Source: Marinilabiliales bacterium
GTDB lineage: Bacteria > Bacteroidota > Bacteroidia > Bacteroidales > UBA12077
Direction: 5' to 3'
DNA length: 22,137 nucleotides
Assembly: GCA_002869305.1 (NCBI GenBank)
Contig: PKTC01000057.1
Span: 16,651-38,787 of the forward strand
This document shows, one piece after another, positions 7,695-16,478 of the stretch. The translations under genes and the position numbers were made by a program. The notes beneath the pieces were generated by a model. It made no database searches. It saw nothing but the letters and a program-made list of their open reading frames with translations, and was not told the DNA's origin. The first letter of the stretch is position 1; each line of letters starts with the position of its first letter.

Positions 7695-8952
7695 CAGAAG
7701 AATTCTTATAAGTTTAATTATAGGACTTGTTTTTACATCTTCTTGTGAAAAGGATAAGATATATCCTACGGATCGTGAAACAACCAGCGAATTTTATGAT
7801 TTGATGAATCAATGGTATTACTGGAAAGATTCAATCCCGGTCGTTGACCTGGATAATTATTCAAGTCCAGAGGCTTTGCTTGAAGGAATGAGGTTTCTTC
7901 CAAAAGACAAATGGAGTTATATAACAACAGAGGAATCCTTTTCTCAATATTACGATGAAGGAACTTATGTTGGCTATGGATTTGGTTATGCTTCTGATGG
8001 AGATGGAAATGCTAGAATTACGTTTTTATTTGATGATTCGGACCTGAATGATTATGGAATAGCGCGCGGATGGATAATTAGAGAAATTAATGGAACTGTT
8101 ATTATTGATCCTACTAGTGTTAGTGGTTTATTAGGAGTGGATGAAGTCGGCAATACAAATACCATAAAACTTGAATCTCCAACAGGAGAAATTGTAACAC
8201 AGGATTTTACAAAAAAAATAGTTTCTATGAATACTGTTTTAAGTGAGATGATAATAGATGTTGGAACTAAGAAAGTTGGTTATTTCATGTTTAAGAGCTT
8301 CATTGGACCTTCCGAGGCAGAACTTGATAATGTACTCACCTATTTTAAAACTGAACAAATTGATGAGTTAGTAATAGATTTGAGATACAATGGAGGAGGA
8401 CAAATGGATATTGTTTCTCATTTAGCTAGTTTAATTATTCCGGATGACGCTGATGGGGAGGTATTTGTTACATATGAACACAATAATGATCGTTCGGATC
8501 AGAACCAAACAACGAATTTTGACCAGAATCCACTTTCATTAAGATTAAATAAGATTTATTTCATTGCTGGTCATGCATCTGCATCTGCTAGTGAAGCAAT
8601 CATTAATTGCTTGGATCCATACATGGATGTATATGTGGTAGGCGATGACACTTATGGCAAACCAGTTGGAATGTATGCCTTTGGCAGTACAATAAGTGAT
8701 TTGGTTTATGTTCCGATATCTTTCAAATTAGTAAATGCTGATGGTTTTGGAGGTTATTACGGTGGACTTGCTGCAGATAGCTACGTTGAAGATGATGTTT
8801 TACATAATTTTGGTAAAGGAGAGGCTGTTTTAGATGAGGTTTTATACCATATTGAGAATGGCACTTTTTCTAGTTTAAAATCTTCCACAGAAATTTATAG
8901 AAGTCCAAAAGTTGAGATTAGGAATTTTAAGGATGAAATTGGAGCAATATAA
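7675..8952 (+). CDS. S41 family (tail-specific type) peptidase lipoprotein
   Basis: 425 residues. The N-terminal basic stretch and hydrophobic core end in FTSSC, giving Cys24 as the lipidation site, so the protein is likely anchored in the envelope. After an N-terminal region (about 35-95) comes a PDZ-like segment (about 98-170, with YVGYGFGYASDG), then the S41 core: VGYFMFKSF (201-209), DLRYNGGG (235-242) and ASASASEA (301-308). Spacing identical to Tsp/Prc (25 residues) identifies Ser304 and Lys329 (in TYGKPVG) as the catalytic dyad. It is therefore probably active, processing or degrading envelope proteins. It overlaps the EamA gene by 20 bp and ends 8 bp before ruvC. The ATG start is fixed by the signal sequence. 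Confidence 0.92.
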   Translation: MKRNFINRRILISLIIGLVFTSSCEKDKIYPTDRETTSEFYDLMNQWYYWKDSIPVVDLDNYSSPEALLEGMRFLPKDKWSYITTEESFSQYYDEGTYVGYGFGYASDGDGNARITFLFDDSDLNDYGIARGWIIREINGTVIIDPTSVSGLLGVDEVGNTNTIKLESPTGEIVTQDFTKKIVSMNTVLSEMIIDVGTKKVGYFMFKSFIGPSEAELDNVLTYFKTEQIDELVIDLRYNGGGQMDIVSHLASLIIPDDADGEVFVTYEHNNDRSDQNQTTNFDQNPLSLRLNKIYFIAGHASASASEAIINCLDPYMDVYVVGDDTYGKPVGMYAFGSTISDLVYVPISFKLVNADGFGGYYGGLAADSYVEDDVLHNFGKGEAVLDEVLYHIENGTFSSLKSSTEIYRSPKVEIRNFKDEIGAI

Positions 8953-8960
8953 GATAAGGA

Positions 8961-9512
8961 TTGGATAACGAAAAAATCATATTAGGAATTGATCCCGGAA
9001 CTACCATTATGGGTTACGGAATTATTAAGATAATTGGCAAAGAAGCTAATTTAGTAGCTTTAGGTGTTATTGAATTAAAAAAATATACCGATCATTATAC
9101 TAAACTAAAAAAAATATTTGATAGGGTACTTTCGCTAATTGAGCAGTATCATCCTGATGAAATGGCTGTGGAAGCTCCATTTTTTGGAAAAAACGTACAA
9201 TCCATGCTTAAATTAGGTCGAGCTCAGGGAGTAGCAATTTCGGCTGCCTTATCCAGATCTATTCCTATATTTGAGTATGCTCCTCGAAAAATAAAAATGT
9301 CAATTACAGGGCAAGGAAATGCATCAAAAGAGCAGGTTGCAATGTTGTTAAAAAATCTGTTAAAAATTAACGAGTTGCCAAAGGATTTAGATGCTACCGA
9401 CGGACTTGCTGCATCCATGTGTCACTTCTATCAATCGAACGTTCCCGTTTCTGCCAAATCATTTAACAGTTGGAAAGATTTTATAAATAAAAACCCAGGT
9501 AGAATAAAATAA
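8961..9512 (+). CDS. ruvC: Holliday junction resolvase RuvC (TTG start)
   Basis: 183 residues. A dimeric endonuclease that resolves Holliday junctions with RuvAB during recombination repair. All four acidic active-site residues are visible: Asp11 in GIDPGTT, Glu71 in AVEAPFF, and Asp144 and Asp147 in DATDGLA. The start has to be the TTG at 8961: the next Met is residue 17, beyond the catalytic Asp11, and an in-frame stop lies two codons upstream of the TTG. It sits 8 bp after the S41 peptidase gene and ends the run of four genes, with a terminator at once downstream. The short stretch after about residue 160 is species-specific. Confidence 0.95.
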   Translation: MDNEKIILGIDPGTTIMGYGIIKIIGKEANLVALGVIELKKYTDHYTKLKKIFDRVLSLIEQYHPDEMAVEAPFFGKNVQSMLKLGRAQGVAISAALSRSIPIFEYAPRKIKMSITGQGNASKEQVAMLLKNLLKINELPKDLDATDGLAASMCHFYQSNVPVSAKSFNSWKDFINKNPGRIK

Positions 9513-9538
9513 AAAACCCGCCATTAAGCGGGTTTTTT
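9511..9538. terminator. Symmetric (bidirectional) terminator between ruvC and the TonB gene
   Basis: ACCCGC and GCGGGT flank a CATTAA loop, with A6 before and T6 after, so the hairpin has a U-tail on either strand. It overlaps the last bases of ruvC (which ends at 9512) and faces the converging TonB gene, whose stop lies at 9556. Confidence 0.9.
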
Positions 9539-9555
9539 ATAAATATTTTTTCATT

Positions 9556-10239
9556 TTATTGTAATTGGAATACAATAGGGAATGTAAATCGAACTCTTAC
9601 AGGCCGTCCTCTTTGTTTACCAGGCGTCCATTTCGGAGATGATTTAACAACTCGAACTGCTTCTTTATCAAGTGATGGATCAACACCACGAACTACAACA
9701 ACGTTTGTGATTTCTCCTTTTGCATTTACATCAAATTGAACGAATACTCTACCACTAATACCATTTTCTTGAGCAATAATTGGGTATTTTAGGTTTTGCT
9801 GGATGTAAATACGGAAAGCGTCACTACTTTGTCCTTGGAAGGTAGGCATGTCCTCAACAACAAAGAATACTTCTTGTTCGTTAACTTCTTCCTCTTCTTC
9901 TTCGAACTCAACGATTTCAATTATATCGTCCTGATCGGCTTCAGTATCATCAAGAATTAACTCATCCTCAATTTCCACATCATCCTCAACAATGTTAATT
10001 ACTTCAGTAGTTTGTGGAGGTGGAGGAGGTGGAGGTGGCTCGTTTTGTTGACGAGTAATTGGAATAATCTCTTCTTCAAGGTCAAGATCACCCAATTGTC
10101 CTAATGAGTTAAGTTCTGTCGGTCTTGTTCCCCATTCAAAAGCTAGCAAAACTAACCCAAGAACGATAACGTAACCTAACTGAAGAAAAATGCCTCTTTT
10201 CTTCTCTAAATTAGCCTTATCTGTTTTTTTAACTTCCAT
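9556..10239 (-). CDS. TonB family energy-transducing protein
   Basis: 227 residues. It transmits proton-motive force from an ExbBD-type complex to outer-membrane TonB-dependent receptors. Residues 1-16 are cytosolic and basic, 17-35 form the single inner-membrane anchor, a run of eight prolines follows (68-75), then a strongly acidic spacer (about 85-130) spans the periplasm, and residues 138-227 are the TonB C-terminal domain (YPIIAQENGISGRVFVQFDV, then SPKWTPGKQRGRPV). The PTFQG element just before this domain is typical of Bacteroidota TonB proteins. No exbB/exbD lies beside it; the gene stands alone, converging on ruvC. Several TonB paralogues are normal in this phylum, so the partner receptors are not identifiable. 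Confidence 0.93.
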   Translation of the reverse strand: MEVKKTDKANLEKKRGIFLQLGYVIVLGLVLLAFEWGTRPTELNSLGQLGDLDLEEEIIPITRQQNEPPPPPPPPQTTEVINIVEDDVEIEDELILDDTEADQDDIIEIVEFEEEEEEVNEQEVFFVVEDMPTFQGQSSDAFRIYIQQNLKYPIIAQENGISGRVFVQFDVNAKGEITNVVVVRGVDPSLDKEAVRVVKSSPKWTPGKQRGRPVRVRFTFPIVFQLQ

Positions 10240-10564
10240 GTTGGTTTATTTTTGAATGCCTAAAAATAAATAATATAATAATGTTTTTCAAAATTTAACT
10301 GTTAAAAAATAAGATCAAATCAATATTAAGCTCAAATTATACGACTTAGATTGCCTTATGTTTCTTAAAATCAGGCCGTAAATGTTAAAAAAACTTAAAA
10401 ATGTTTGTTTTAATCTTTACAATTCTTGATTCTTTTTCTCTTTTGAGGCTGCTAAAATAACTTTTCATTTTAAATAAAAAAATGTATTTTCACATGATTT
10501 TAATTTTTGGGCTTAATTAGATAGCCATAAAGTACAATAAAGAAGAAATAAAATCTTATTTAAG
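10240..10564. other. AT-rich intergenic region between the TonB gene and tRNA-Ala
   Basis: 325 bp upstream of two divergent genes. No open frame of note and no exact TAnnTTTG on either strand. Near matches with a 3-bp spacer exist: TATAATTTG on the minus strand (10333-10341) for the TonB gene, and TAATTTTTG on the plus strand (10501-10509) for the tRNA. Promoters for both must lie here, but I cannot place them firmly. Confidence 0.4.
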
Positions 10565-10638
10565 GGGGCATTAGCTCAGTTGGCTAGAGTGTTTGACTGG
10601 CAGTCAAGAGGTCATCGGTTCGATTCCGATATGCTCCA
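10565..10638 (+). tRNA. tRNA-Ala (anticodon GGC)
   Basis: 74 nt cloverleaf: acceptor GGGGCAT pairs with ATGCTCC, D-stem GCTC/GAGT, anticodon stem TTTGA/TCAAG with loop CTGGCAG (anticodon GGC at 10599-10601), T-arm ATCGG TTCGATT CCGAT, discriminator A. The G3-U70 wobble, the main alanine identity element, is present. It reads GCC and GCU codons. The 3' CCA is not encoded. It stands alone, away from rRNA genes. Confidence 0.95.
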
Positions 10639-10686
10639 CAAGAATTCATGCTAAATTAAGGTATAATTGTATTTTATATCGTAGAA

Positions 10687-10715
10687 AAATTCTTTTCACT
10701 CTTTTTGAAGAATTT
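10687..10715 (+). repeat. Hairpin downstream of tRNA-Ala
   Basis: AAATTCTT (10687-10694) and AAGAATTT (10708-10715) form an 8-bp stem with a 13-nt T-rich loop, about 50 bp after the tRNA. It could act as a weak terminator, but it lacks a T-run after the stem. The remainder of 10639-10916 shows no coding or promoter signal that I can support. Confidence 0.3.
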
Positions 10716-10916
10716 CAATAATTATTTCAATCCGAACTTTCCAATAAATAATCTACAAACGACCTGGTATAATTATAAGATCCTCACATTAAATTACATC
10801 AGATGGTACAGCTAAAAACATTTTATCGTTCTGATTGTTGAATTATTAATTATTCGTATATTAGGAAATACTCAAAAATTACGAAGCAGAACATACGTCT
10901 AATTAAGTACTGAACC

Positions 10917-12458
10917 ATGTGTCATTATTTTTTACGTGTTTTTATACAATTATCTTTTTGTATAATCTTAGTTTTTTTGTCAAGCGAATCATTGATTGCA
11001 CAGACTATTGAAGGATATGTTTTTATTGATAGCAATGGTAACTCAAAGATGGATGCTGACGAAAAGGGTTTGAATGGTGTTATGATTTCAAATCAAAAAG
11101 AGGTTGTGTTAACTGATGAAAATGGACATTTTAAAATAAAGCCCATTGAGGGAAATTTCATTTTTGTTACAAAACCAGAAGCGTATCAATTTAATTTGGA
11201 TAAATATAACAATCCTGAATTCTATTTTTTATATCAAACAAAGCAAATAAAAGAAGATCTTAAATATCCAATTTCTGAACCTTTAGAAATAGTACCTCAG
11301 GTTTTATATTTTCCTGTGTATGAGAATCCTGGGGAGGATCAACATTCTTGTTTACTGATGGGTGATCCACAAATGAGAAACGATAAAAATCTTATATATT
11401 ACAAGGAAGGAATTATACCGTTTTTAGCAGCTAAAAATGCTGACTTTTACGTGATATTAGGTGATATTGCACACAATAAGCTTGAAATTCTTCCAAAGGA
11501 AAAGCAGGTTAGTGCAACTTTGGGGATTCCAGGATACCGGGTTATGGGCAATCATGATATGAACCTGAGGGCAACAGGTAACAATTATGCGAACGAAACA
11601 TTCAAGCGTGTTTACGGACCTAATTATTATTCCTTTGAATATGGTCGCTTTCACTACATTATTTTAAATACTGTAATATATAAGGGATGGTGGGAAGAAA
11701 TTGGTGCTCCTGGTAATTATTACGGTGGATTAACTATTGAACAAACAAAATGGCTTGAAAATGATCTTAAACATGTTCCATCTGACAAAACAATAGTGTT
11801 GTTCTCACACATACCACTTTATAACTTTTATGTGAGCAGACCGAGTCTACAAAGAGTATTCAAAAGTTTGGAAAATCATAAAAAGATATTTGCAGTATCC
11901 GGGCATTTACATAATATTATGGCTTATGATTATAATGAAGAACTTGGTTGGCAGAATAGTGCTGAATTTGAAGGATTAGTTGCAGGAGCCGTATGTGGTT
12001 CCTGGTGGTCTGGACCAGTGGATGAAAACAACATTCCATTCTCCACATGCACGGATGGTAGCCCGAAAGGCTTTTTTCAGCTATATTCAAATAGTGGAGA
12101 GTACAACTATGTTTTTAATCCGATTAATTATCCTTTCGAATATCAATTCAGAGTAAATGTAATAAATGATGAAATTTGGGTAAACTGGTTTGTTGGAAAA
12201 ACAACAGATTCAGTACAAGTATTTATCGATAGTGACACAGAAGCATTAAACTTGATTAATTTCACAGGAAAAGATCCGTTTATTATTTCTAATGTTAAAA
12301 ACAATAAGCAGATGGATGATATATCTAATACTGGACACTTATGGAAAGCAAAGCTTCCAGCTGACCTTGCACCCGGATATCATTTAATAAAAGTATTAGC
12401 CAGAGATAGTAAGGGAAGATTATTTAATGGGTATAAAGTTATTAATACAGATATGTGA
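10917..12458 (+). CDS. Secreted calcineurin-like metallophosphoesterase (MetallophosN-Metallophos-MetallophosC type)
   Basis: 513 residues. A signal peptide ends near SLIAQ (about 29). Residues 30-80 form an N-terminal beta domain (IEGYVFIDSNGN..D), like the MetallophosN or SdrD-B fold seen before such enzymes. The phosphoesterase core follows: GDPQ (149-152, where many relatives have DxH), LGDIAHN (181-187), GNHD (211-214), FSHIPLYN (296-303) and SGHLHN (328-333). Residues about 360-510 match the C-terminal domain of this subfamily. The ligand set is mostly complete, so activity on a phosphomonoester or diester is likely, outside the cytoplasm. The substrate is unknown. It precedes three CotH-family genes on the same strand, 265 bp ahead, with no strong terminator between. 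The ATG start gives a good signal sequence. Confidence 0.88.
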   Translation: MCHYFLRVFIQLSFCIILVFLSSESLIAQTIEGYVFIDSNGNSKMDADEKGLNGVMISNQKEVVLTDENGHFKIKPIEGNFIFVTKPEAYQFNLDKYNNPEFYFLYQTKQIKEDLKYPISEPLEIVPQVLYFPVYENPGEDQHSCLLMGDPQMRNDKNLIYYKEGIIPFLAAKNADFYVILGDIAHNKLEILPKEKQVSATLGIPGYRVMGNHDMNLRATGNNYANETFKRVYGPNYYSFEYGRFHYIILNTVIYKGWWEEIGAPGNYYGGLTIEQTKWLENDLKHVPSDKTIVLFSHIPLYNFYVSRPSLQRVFKSLENHKKIFAVSGHLHNIMAYDYNEELGWQNSAEFEGLVAGAVCGSWWSGPVDENNIPFSTCTDGSPKGFFQLYSNSGEYNYVFNPINYPFEYQFRVNVINDEIWVNWFVGKTTDSVQVFIDSDTEALNLINFTGKDPFIISNVKNNKQMDDISNTGHLWKAKLPADLAPGYHLIKVLARDSKGRLFNGYKVINTDM

Positions 12459-12603
12459 TCTAATAATCGAAACGCTTCGTACGATATCCTAGTATTTATT
12501 AAAAAAAAACAAAACCTCATTTTTCTAATTAAATGCCTTACTTTTTATTGAGATAGTAGCTATTACATAGTTGTCCGTTTATGAACAACTTGTGTTCGTT
12601 TTC

Positions 12604-12627
12604 ATGCAAATTTCTTATGCAAATTTC
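12604..12627 (+). repeat. Two direct copies of an 11-mer upstream of the CotH gene
   Basis: ATGCAAATTTC occurs at 12604-12614 and 12617-12627, a period of 13 bp, about 100 bp before the CotH start codon. It may be a paired binding site for a regulator. The rest of the 265-bp gap contains a small CGAA/TTCG hairpin (12468-12479), not followed by a T-run, and no exact TAnnTTTG. Confidence 0.4.
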
Positions 12628-12723
12628 ATCATAACAGTGATTAAGTAACAATTAATCAAAGAATTATAGTGTTTGGCATGAAATAAGCATAAGCTATTTA
12701 TTGATACATAAATAGTTTCCAGA

Positions 12724-14064
12724 ATGAAGACAAATTTTTCAAAACAACTCATTTTAGTCACAATATTCGCGCTATCCGTAAACTTCGCATTCGCTCAGTC
12801 GATTGTGATTCCGAAGCAAAAACGCTTGGCAGTAGGAAATGCAACAAACCCTTCTGGTAACTTTCAAGATCTAGATCTTGAAAAGAGTGATAAAAAAATC
12901 GAATATGTGTTTCATTTTACCATGTCTAAATCTGATTACAAGAAATTGTTAAAGAAAGACAATGTTGAAAAGGACTGTATAACAGCTTGTTCGGCAAGCT
13001 TAAATAATGATAGCTTAAGTTTGAAGGAGATTGAATTAAGAGGCAAAAGTTCAATGACCTTTAAAAGAAAAAGCTTTAGTGTAAAATTGAACGAAAAAAT
13101 ATCACTTAATAAAAATGGAACCACTTTTAAGTTCAAGAAATTTAATCTTATTAGTTTATCAATGGATGAAAACTATTATAGAAACAAGGTAGCATTTGAT
13201 CTAATGAATTATCTAGGAATATTCAATTTATTTTATTCTTATTCAGAAGTTATAGTTAATGGAGAAAGTCAGGGCATTTATTTAATGTTACAAAAGCCAA
13301 AGAATTATGCATTTAAACACGAAAATGCAGATGTCTTGTTAAGAAGGGATTACCAGCACGTAGTAAAAAAAACTTATTATAAGGGAGATGATACAACCAG
13401 GAAAGCAGAATGTGAAAAAGTTTTTCTAAGTATCTATGATGAGATTTTAAAGAAAAAAGGACAGGATCTTTATGAAGAATTATCCAATGTCCTCGATATT
13501 GATCAATATTTTACATGGATGGCTTTTAATTATTTCATTGAAAATGGAGATTATACTGATGAAGTATTCTTTTACAATAAAGCTGAGCATGATAGTATCA
13601 AGTTTGGAATTATTCCTTGGGATTATGATGATATATTTTATGATTATCCTAGAGAAGGATATCTATTGAGATATATTAACTTTGGAGATAGGTTAGCATT
13701 TTCATCAGAAGATGATCTTGACTATGAAATAATATCTAACGATTATACATATATAAAATACCTTGAAATACTTGCAGGCTTAATTGATGAAATATCAATA
13801 CCAGTATTAAAACAAATTTTTGAAACAACATATCAGGAACTTTACCCTTTTTATTGCAAAGAAGAGATTCTAAAGATGTCAAAGTTTGATAAATATGGTA
13901 AAACTAGTTTGCAATTGCTCAAAGCAGACATGCAAAGTAACTACGATCGATTGGTTAAAAGAAGAGAAGATGTAATTTTTGAACTAGAATCTCTCATTAG
14001 AAGTAGTAAAAATACAAAAGTCGTGCCTGGAAGCAAATCCGTTGCAACGAACAATCATCAATAG
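12724..14064 (+). CDS. Secreted CotH kinase family protein (stand-alone)
   Basis: 446 residues. A signal peptide (cleavage near FAFAQ, 25) implies export. Residues about 58-420 match the CotH fold, whose founding member is a Bacillus spore-coat protein kinase: LRGKSSMTFKRKSFSVKL (105-122), LSMDENYYRNKVAFDL (145-160), EVIVNGESQGIYLM (175-188), WMAFNYFIENGDYTDEVFF (265-283) and IIPWDYDDIF (296-305). Asp300, Asp302 and Asp303 of the last motif are the expected metal-binding acidic residues, and Arg153 is kept, so this is the copy most likely to be catalytic. The last 30 residues are polar. It is followed after 28 bp by a larger CotH protein and is probably co-transcribed with it. Phosphate donor and substrate are unknown. 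Confidence 0.88.
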   Translation: MKTNFSKQLILVTIFALSVNFAFAQSIVIPKQKRLAVGNATNPSGNFQDLDLEKSDKKIEYVFHFTMSKSDYKKLLKKDNVEKDCITACSASLNNDSLSLKEIELRGKSSMTFKRKSFSVKLNEKISLNKNGTTFKFKKFNLISLSMDENYYRNKVAFDLMNYLGIFNLFYSYSEVIVNGESQGIYLMLQKPKNYAFKHENADVLLRRDYQHVVKKTYYKGDDTTRKAECEKVFLSIYDEILKKKGQDLYEELSNVLDIDQYFTWMAFNYFIENGDYTDEVFFYNKAEHDSIKFGIIPWDYDDIFYDYPREGYLLRYINFGDRLAFSSEDDLDYEIISNDYTYIKYLEILAGLIDEISIPVLKQIFETTYQELYPFYCKEEILKMSKFDKYGKTSLQLLKADMQSNYDRLVKRREDVIFELESLIRSSKNTKVVPGSKSVATNNHQ

Positions 14065-14092
14065 ATTTTTTAATTTCAAAAGACCATTAGAA

Positions 14093-16360
14093 ATGAGACA
14101 AATCGCAATCAGATCTGTATTAGTTTGTTCATTGTGGTTTGCTGCTTATGCAAGTACTGCTCAGATAGTTATTAATGAGATTCTCGCCTCAAATGCTTCT
14201 ACTAATCTTGATGATAAAACGAAGAACTTTGTTGATTGGATTGAACTCTATAATCCTGGTGAAAGGGAATTTTGTATTGGGAACTGGTACTTAACAGATA
14301 CTAAAGTAGAAGCAACAAAATGGAAAATACCATTTTATATGTCGATAGCCCCCGAAGGATTCAAATTATTTTGGCTTGATGATCTTAATATTTCCAATCA
14401 TACGAACTTTAAACTAAATTCCTCCGCAGGAGCAATTTATCTTTTTGATAAAGACACCATTTTAGTAGACTCCATTATATACCCAACGCAAAGAGCCGAT
14501 ATTTCATACGGGCGTGTAGCTGGCTCTATAGATCAATTTACCTTTTTTCATGAAGCTACACCTCTGAAAATTAATCCTGTATATGGCATTAAACAACTGG
14601 ACTTTTCTAATGAACCTATATTTTCTTTGAAATCAGGATCATATAAAGAATCTTTAAAATTGGAGATCACTGTTTCTGACGATGGAGGGAAAATATATTA
14701 TACGCTTGATGGCTCAAAACCAACACTGGCATCAAGTCAATATATGCAAGCTATTGAAATTACGAATAATACTGTTGTTAGAGCAAGAACCTATTCTCTA
14801 AATAAATTGCCTAGCAAAATCATTACCCAAACTTACTTAATTAATGAATCTTTTCATTTACCTGTAGTTTCTCTTGCTATTGATCCTCATTATTTATGGG
14901 ATCCAAACATTGGAATTTATGTTAAAGGTTTAGGGTGCTCAGAAGTAAAGTGGGAATTGACGGAGTTTTCTGATTTATGGGATCCAGCAAATTATTTTCA
15001 AACTTGGGAGAGGCCTATTAACCTAGAATACTTTGATATTAATGGAGATTCAGGGTTTAATGTGAATGCCGGGGTTAGAATTCATGGGAGATCTAGTAGA
15101 AATTATGAACAAAAGTCATTAGCAATTTTTATGAGAGAAAAATATGGTTCATCTGAAATATCATATGATATGTTTGGAGAAGAATCACCTGATAAAATTA
15201 AATCATTTCTTCTGCGGAATGGAGGGAACGATTGGGGGATGACGATGATTCTTGATGGGCTTGTTCATACCTTGGTTATGGATAAAATTGATATTGATGC
15301 TCAACGGTATCAACCAGCAATTGTATTTTTAAATGGAGAATATTGGGGAATTCATAATATTAGGGAAAAAATAAACGAAGATTATATCAAATCTAAATAC
15401 AAAAATGATTCATTGCGACTCGATATTATTGAGACCAATGGATTAACAAGAAAACTAGAGGTATGCTCTGGTACTAGCGATCAATATAATAAAATGATTG
15501 AATTTATAGAAAACAATCAACTTTCAGTAAAGGAAAATTATGATAGCGTTAGAAAATGGATTGATATTAATGAGTTTATTAATTATCTGGCAACTCAAGT
15601 ATATATCAAAAATGGAGACTGGCCTCAAAGCAACATGAAATTTTGGAAAGATAAATCTGAGTCTAGTTTGTGGCGTTGGATTTTGTATGATACCGAACTA
15701 TCTTTCAAAGAAAGTTCCCAATTTACGGAATTCAATATCTTAAAGCATATGCTCGCAGAGAACAATGAATACTATACTGAAACGCCTCCTTGTTCTAACC
15801 TATTAATCAGAAAATTATTTGAAAATGAAGAGTTTAAGGCGGAATTTATTCAGAAAATGGCAGTATATTTGAATACTGTTTTTGACTCAGATCATGTATT
15901 GAATGTATTAGATAGTTTGAAAAAAAATATAGAACCAGAAATCGAAAGGAATCATGAAAAATGGGGTGGAATAAAGCAAAAGACCTATCCCTGTTTAAGG
16001 ACCTGCTCTAGCCACGCTGAATGGGAAGCCAACATTAAATATATTATGGAGTTTATTGAAAACAGACCAGGTGTGATTCAAAAAAACATGATCGATTATT
16101 TTAATTTGAAAGGGACGGTAAATCTAAATATAAAAGTTTGTGATTCAAACACTGGCCGTATATCTTTAATGGGATATACTCTTAATAAAGACTATTTTGA
16201 TGGCAATATTTTTATAGACACTCCAATTCGAATAGAAGCAATACCATACGATGGTTATGAGTTTGTAAAGTGGAAAGGATTAGACTCCGAAAATAAGAAT
16301 GAGAATATAAGTCTTAAAAGCAATAAGAAGCTCACAGCTGTTTTCAGAAAAATTGGATAG
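14093..16360 (+). CDS. Secreted lamin-tail / chitobiase-like / CotH multidomain protein (copy A)
   Basis: 755 residues from the ATG at 14093; an in-frame TTG at 14042 would add 17 residues before the signal peptide and overlap the preceding gene, so I reject it. Order: signal peptide (to about 23), lamin-tail domain (24-160; IVINEILASN, FVDWIELYNP), chitobiase/FN3-like beta domain (about 174-250; IYYTLDGSKPT), CotH region (about 305-660; GVRIHGRSSR 328-337, LLRNGGNDW 373-381, VFLNGEYWGIHNIREK 411-426, WRWILYDTELSF 527-538), and an InlB B-repeat-like tail (about 676-755; GYEFVKWKG, LTAVF). It probably acts at the cell surface or outside the cell. The acidic motif reads DTE instead of the more usual DxD, so catalysis is uncertain. 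It lies 28 bp after the stand-alone CotH gene. No type IX sorting domain is recognisable. Confidence 0.88.
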   Translation: MRQIAIRSVLVCSLWFAAYASTAQIVINEILASNASTNLDDKTKNFVDWIELYNPGEREFCIGNWYLTDTKVEATKWKIPFYMSIAPEGFKLFWLDDLNISNHTNFKLNSSAGAIYLFDKDTILVDSIIYPTQRADISYGRVAGSIDQFTFFHEATPLKINPVYGIKQLDFSNEPIFSLKSGSYKESLKLEITVSDDGGKIYYTLDGSKPTLASSQYMQAIEITNNTVVRARTYSLNKLPSKIITQTYLINESFHLPVVSLAIDPHYLWDPNIGIYVKGLGCSEVKWELTEFSDLWDPANYFQTWERPINLEYFDINGDSGFNVNAGVRIHGRSSRNYEQKSLAIFMREKYGSSEISYDMFGEESPDKIKSFLLRNGGNDWGMTMILDGLVHTLVMDKIDIDAQRYQPAIVFLNGEYWGIHNIREKINEDYIKSKYKNDSLRLDIIETNGLTRKLEVCSGTSDQYNKMIEFIENNQLSVKENYDSVRKWIDINEFINYLATQVYIKNGDWPQSNMKFWKDKSESSLWRWILYDTELSFKESSQFTEFNILKHMLAENNEYYTETPPCSNLLIRKLFENEEFKAEFIQKMAVYLNTVFDSDHVLNVLDSLKKNIEPEIERNHEKWGGIKQKTYPCLRTCSSHAEWEANIKYIMEFIENRPGVIQKNMIDYFNLKGTVNLNIKVCDSNTGRISLMGYTLNKDYFDGNIFIDTPIRIEAIPYDGYEFVKWKGLDSENKNENISLKSNKKLTAVFRKIG

Positions 16361-16451
16361 GCCAAAAGTTGCAGAGTAATAAAATTGATGCTATAATTAC
16401 TTTTTAATTTTAAAATAGAAATTAAAGGCAAAACAGAAGTTAAAGATATAA

Positions 16452-16478
16452 GTTCATTGAACATTAAAAGCAATGAAC
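16452..16478 (+). repeat. Perfect 8-bp hairpin between the two large CotH genes
   Basis: GTTCATTG (16452-16459) and CAATGAAC (16471-16478) with an 11-nt loop. No T-run follows. A second, all-AT inverted repeat (TTTAATTT/AAATTAAA, 16403-16426) precedes it. The gap 16361-16630 holds no other signal and no exact TAnnTTTG, so whether copy B has its own promoter is undecided. Confidence 0.4.

Noticed and set aside
14042..14092. Longer form of large CotH copy A, starting at TTG 14042 inside the preceding gene.
   Set aside because: It puts 17 residues before a good signal peptide and overlaps the upstream gene; the ATG at 14093 is clearly better.
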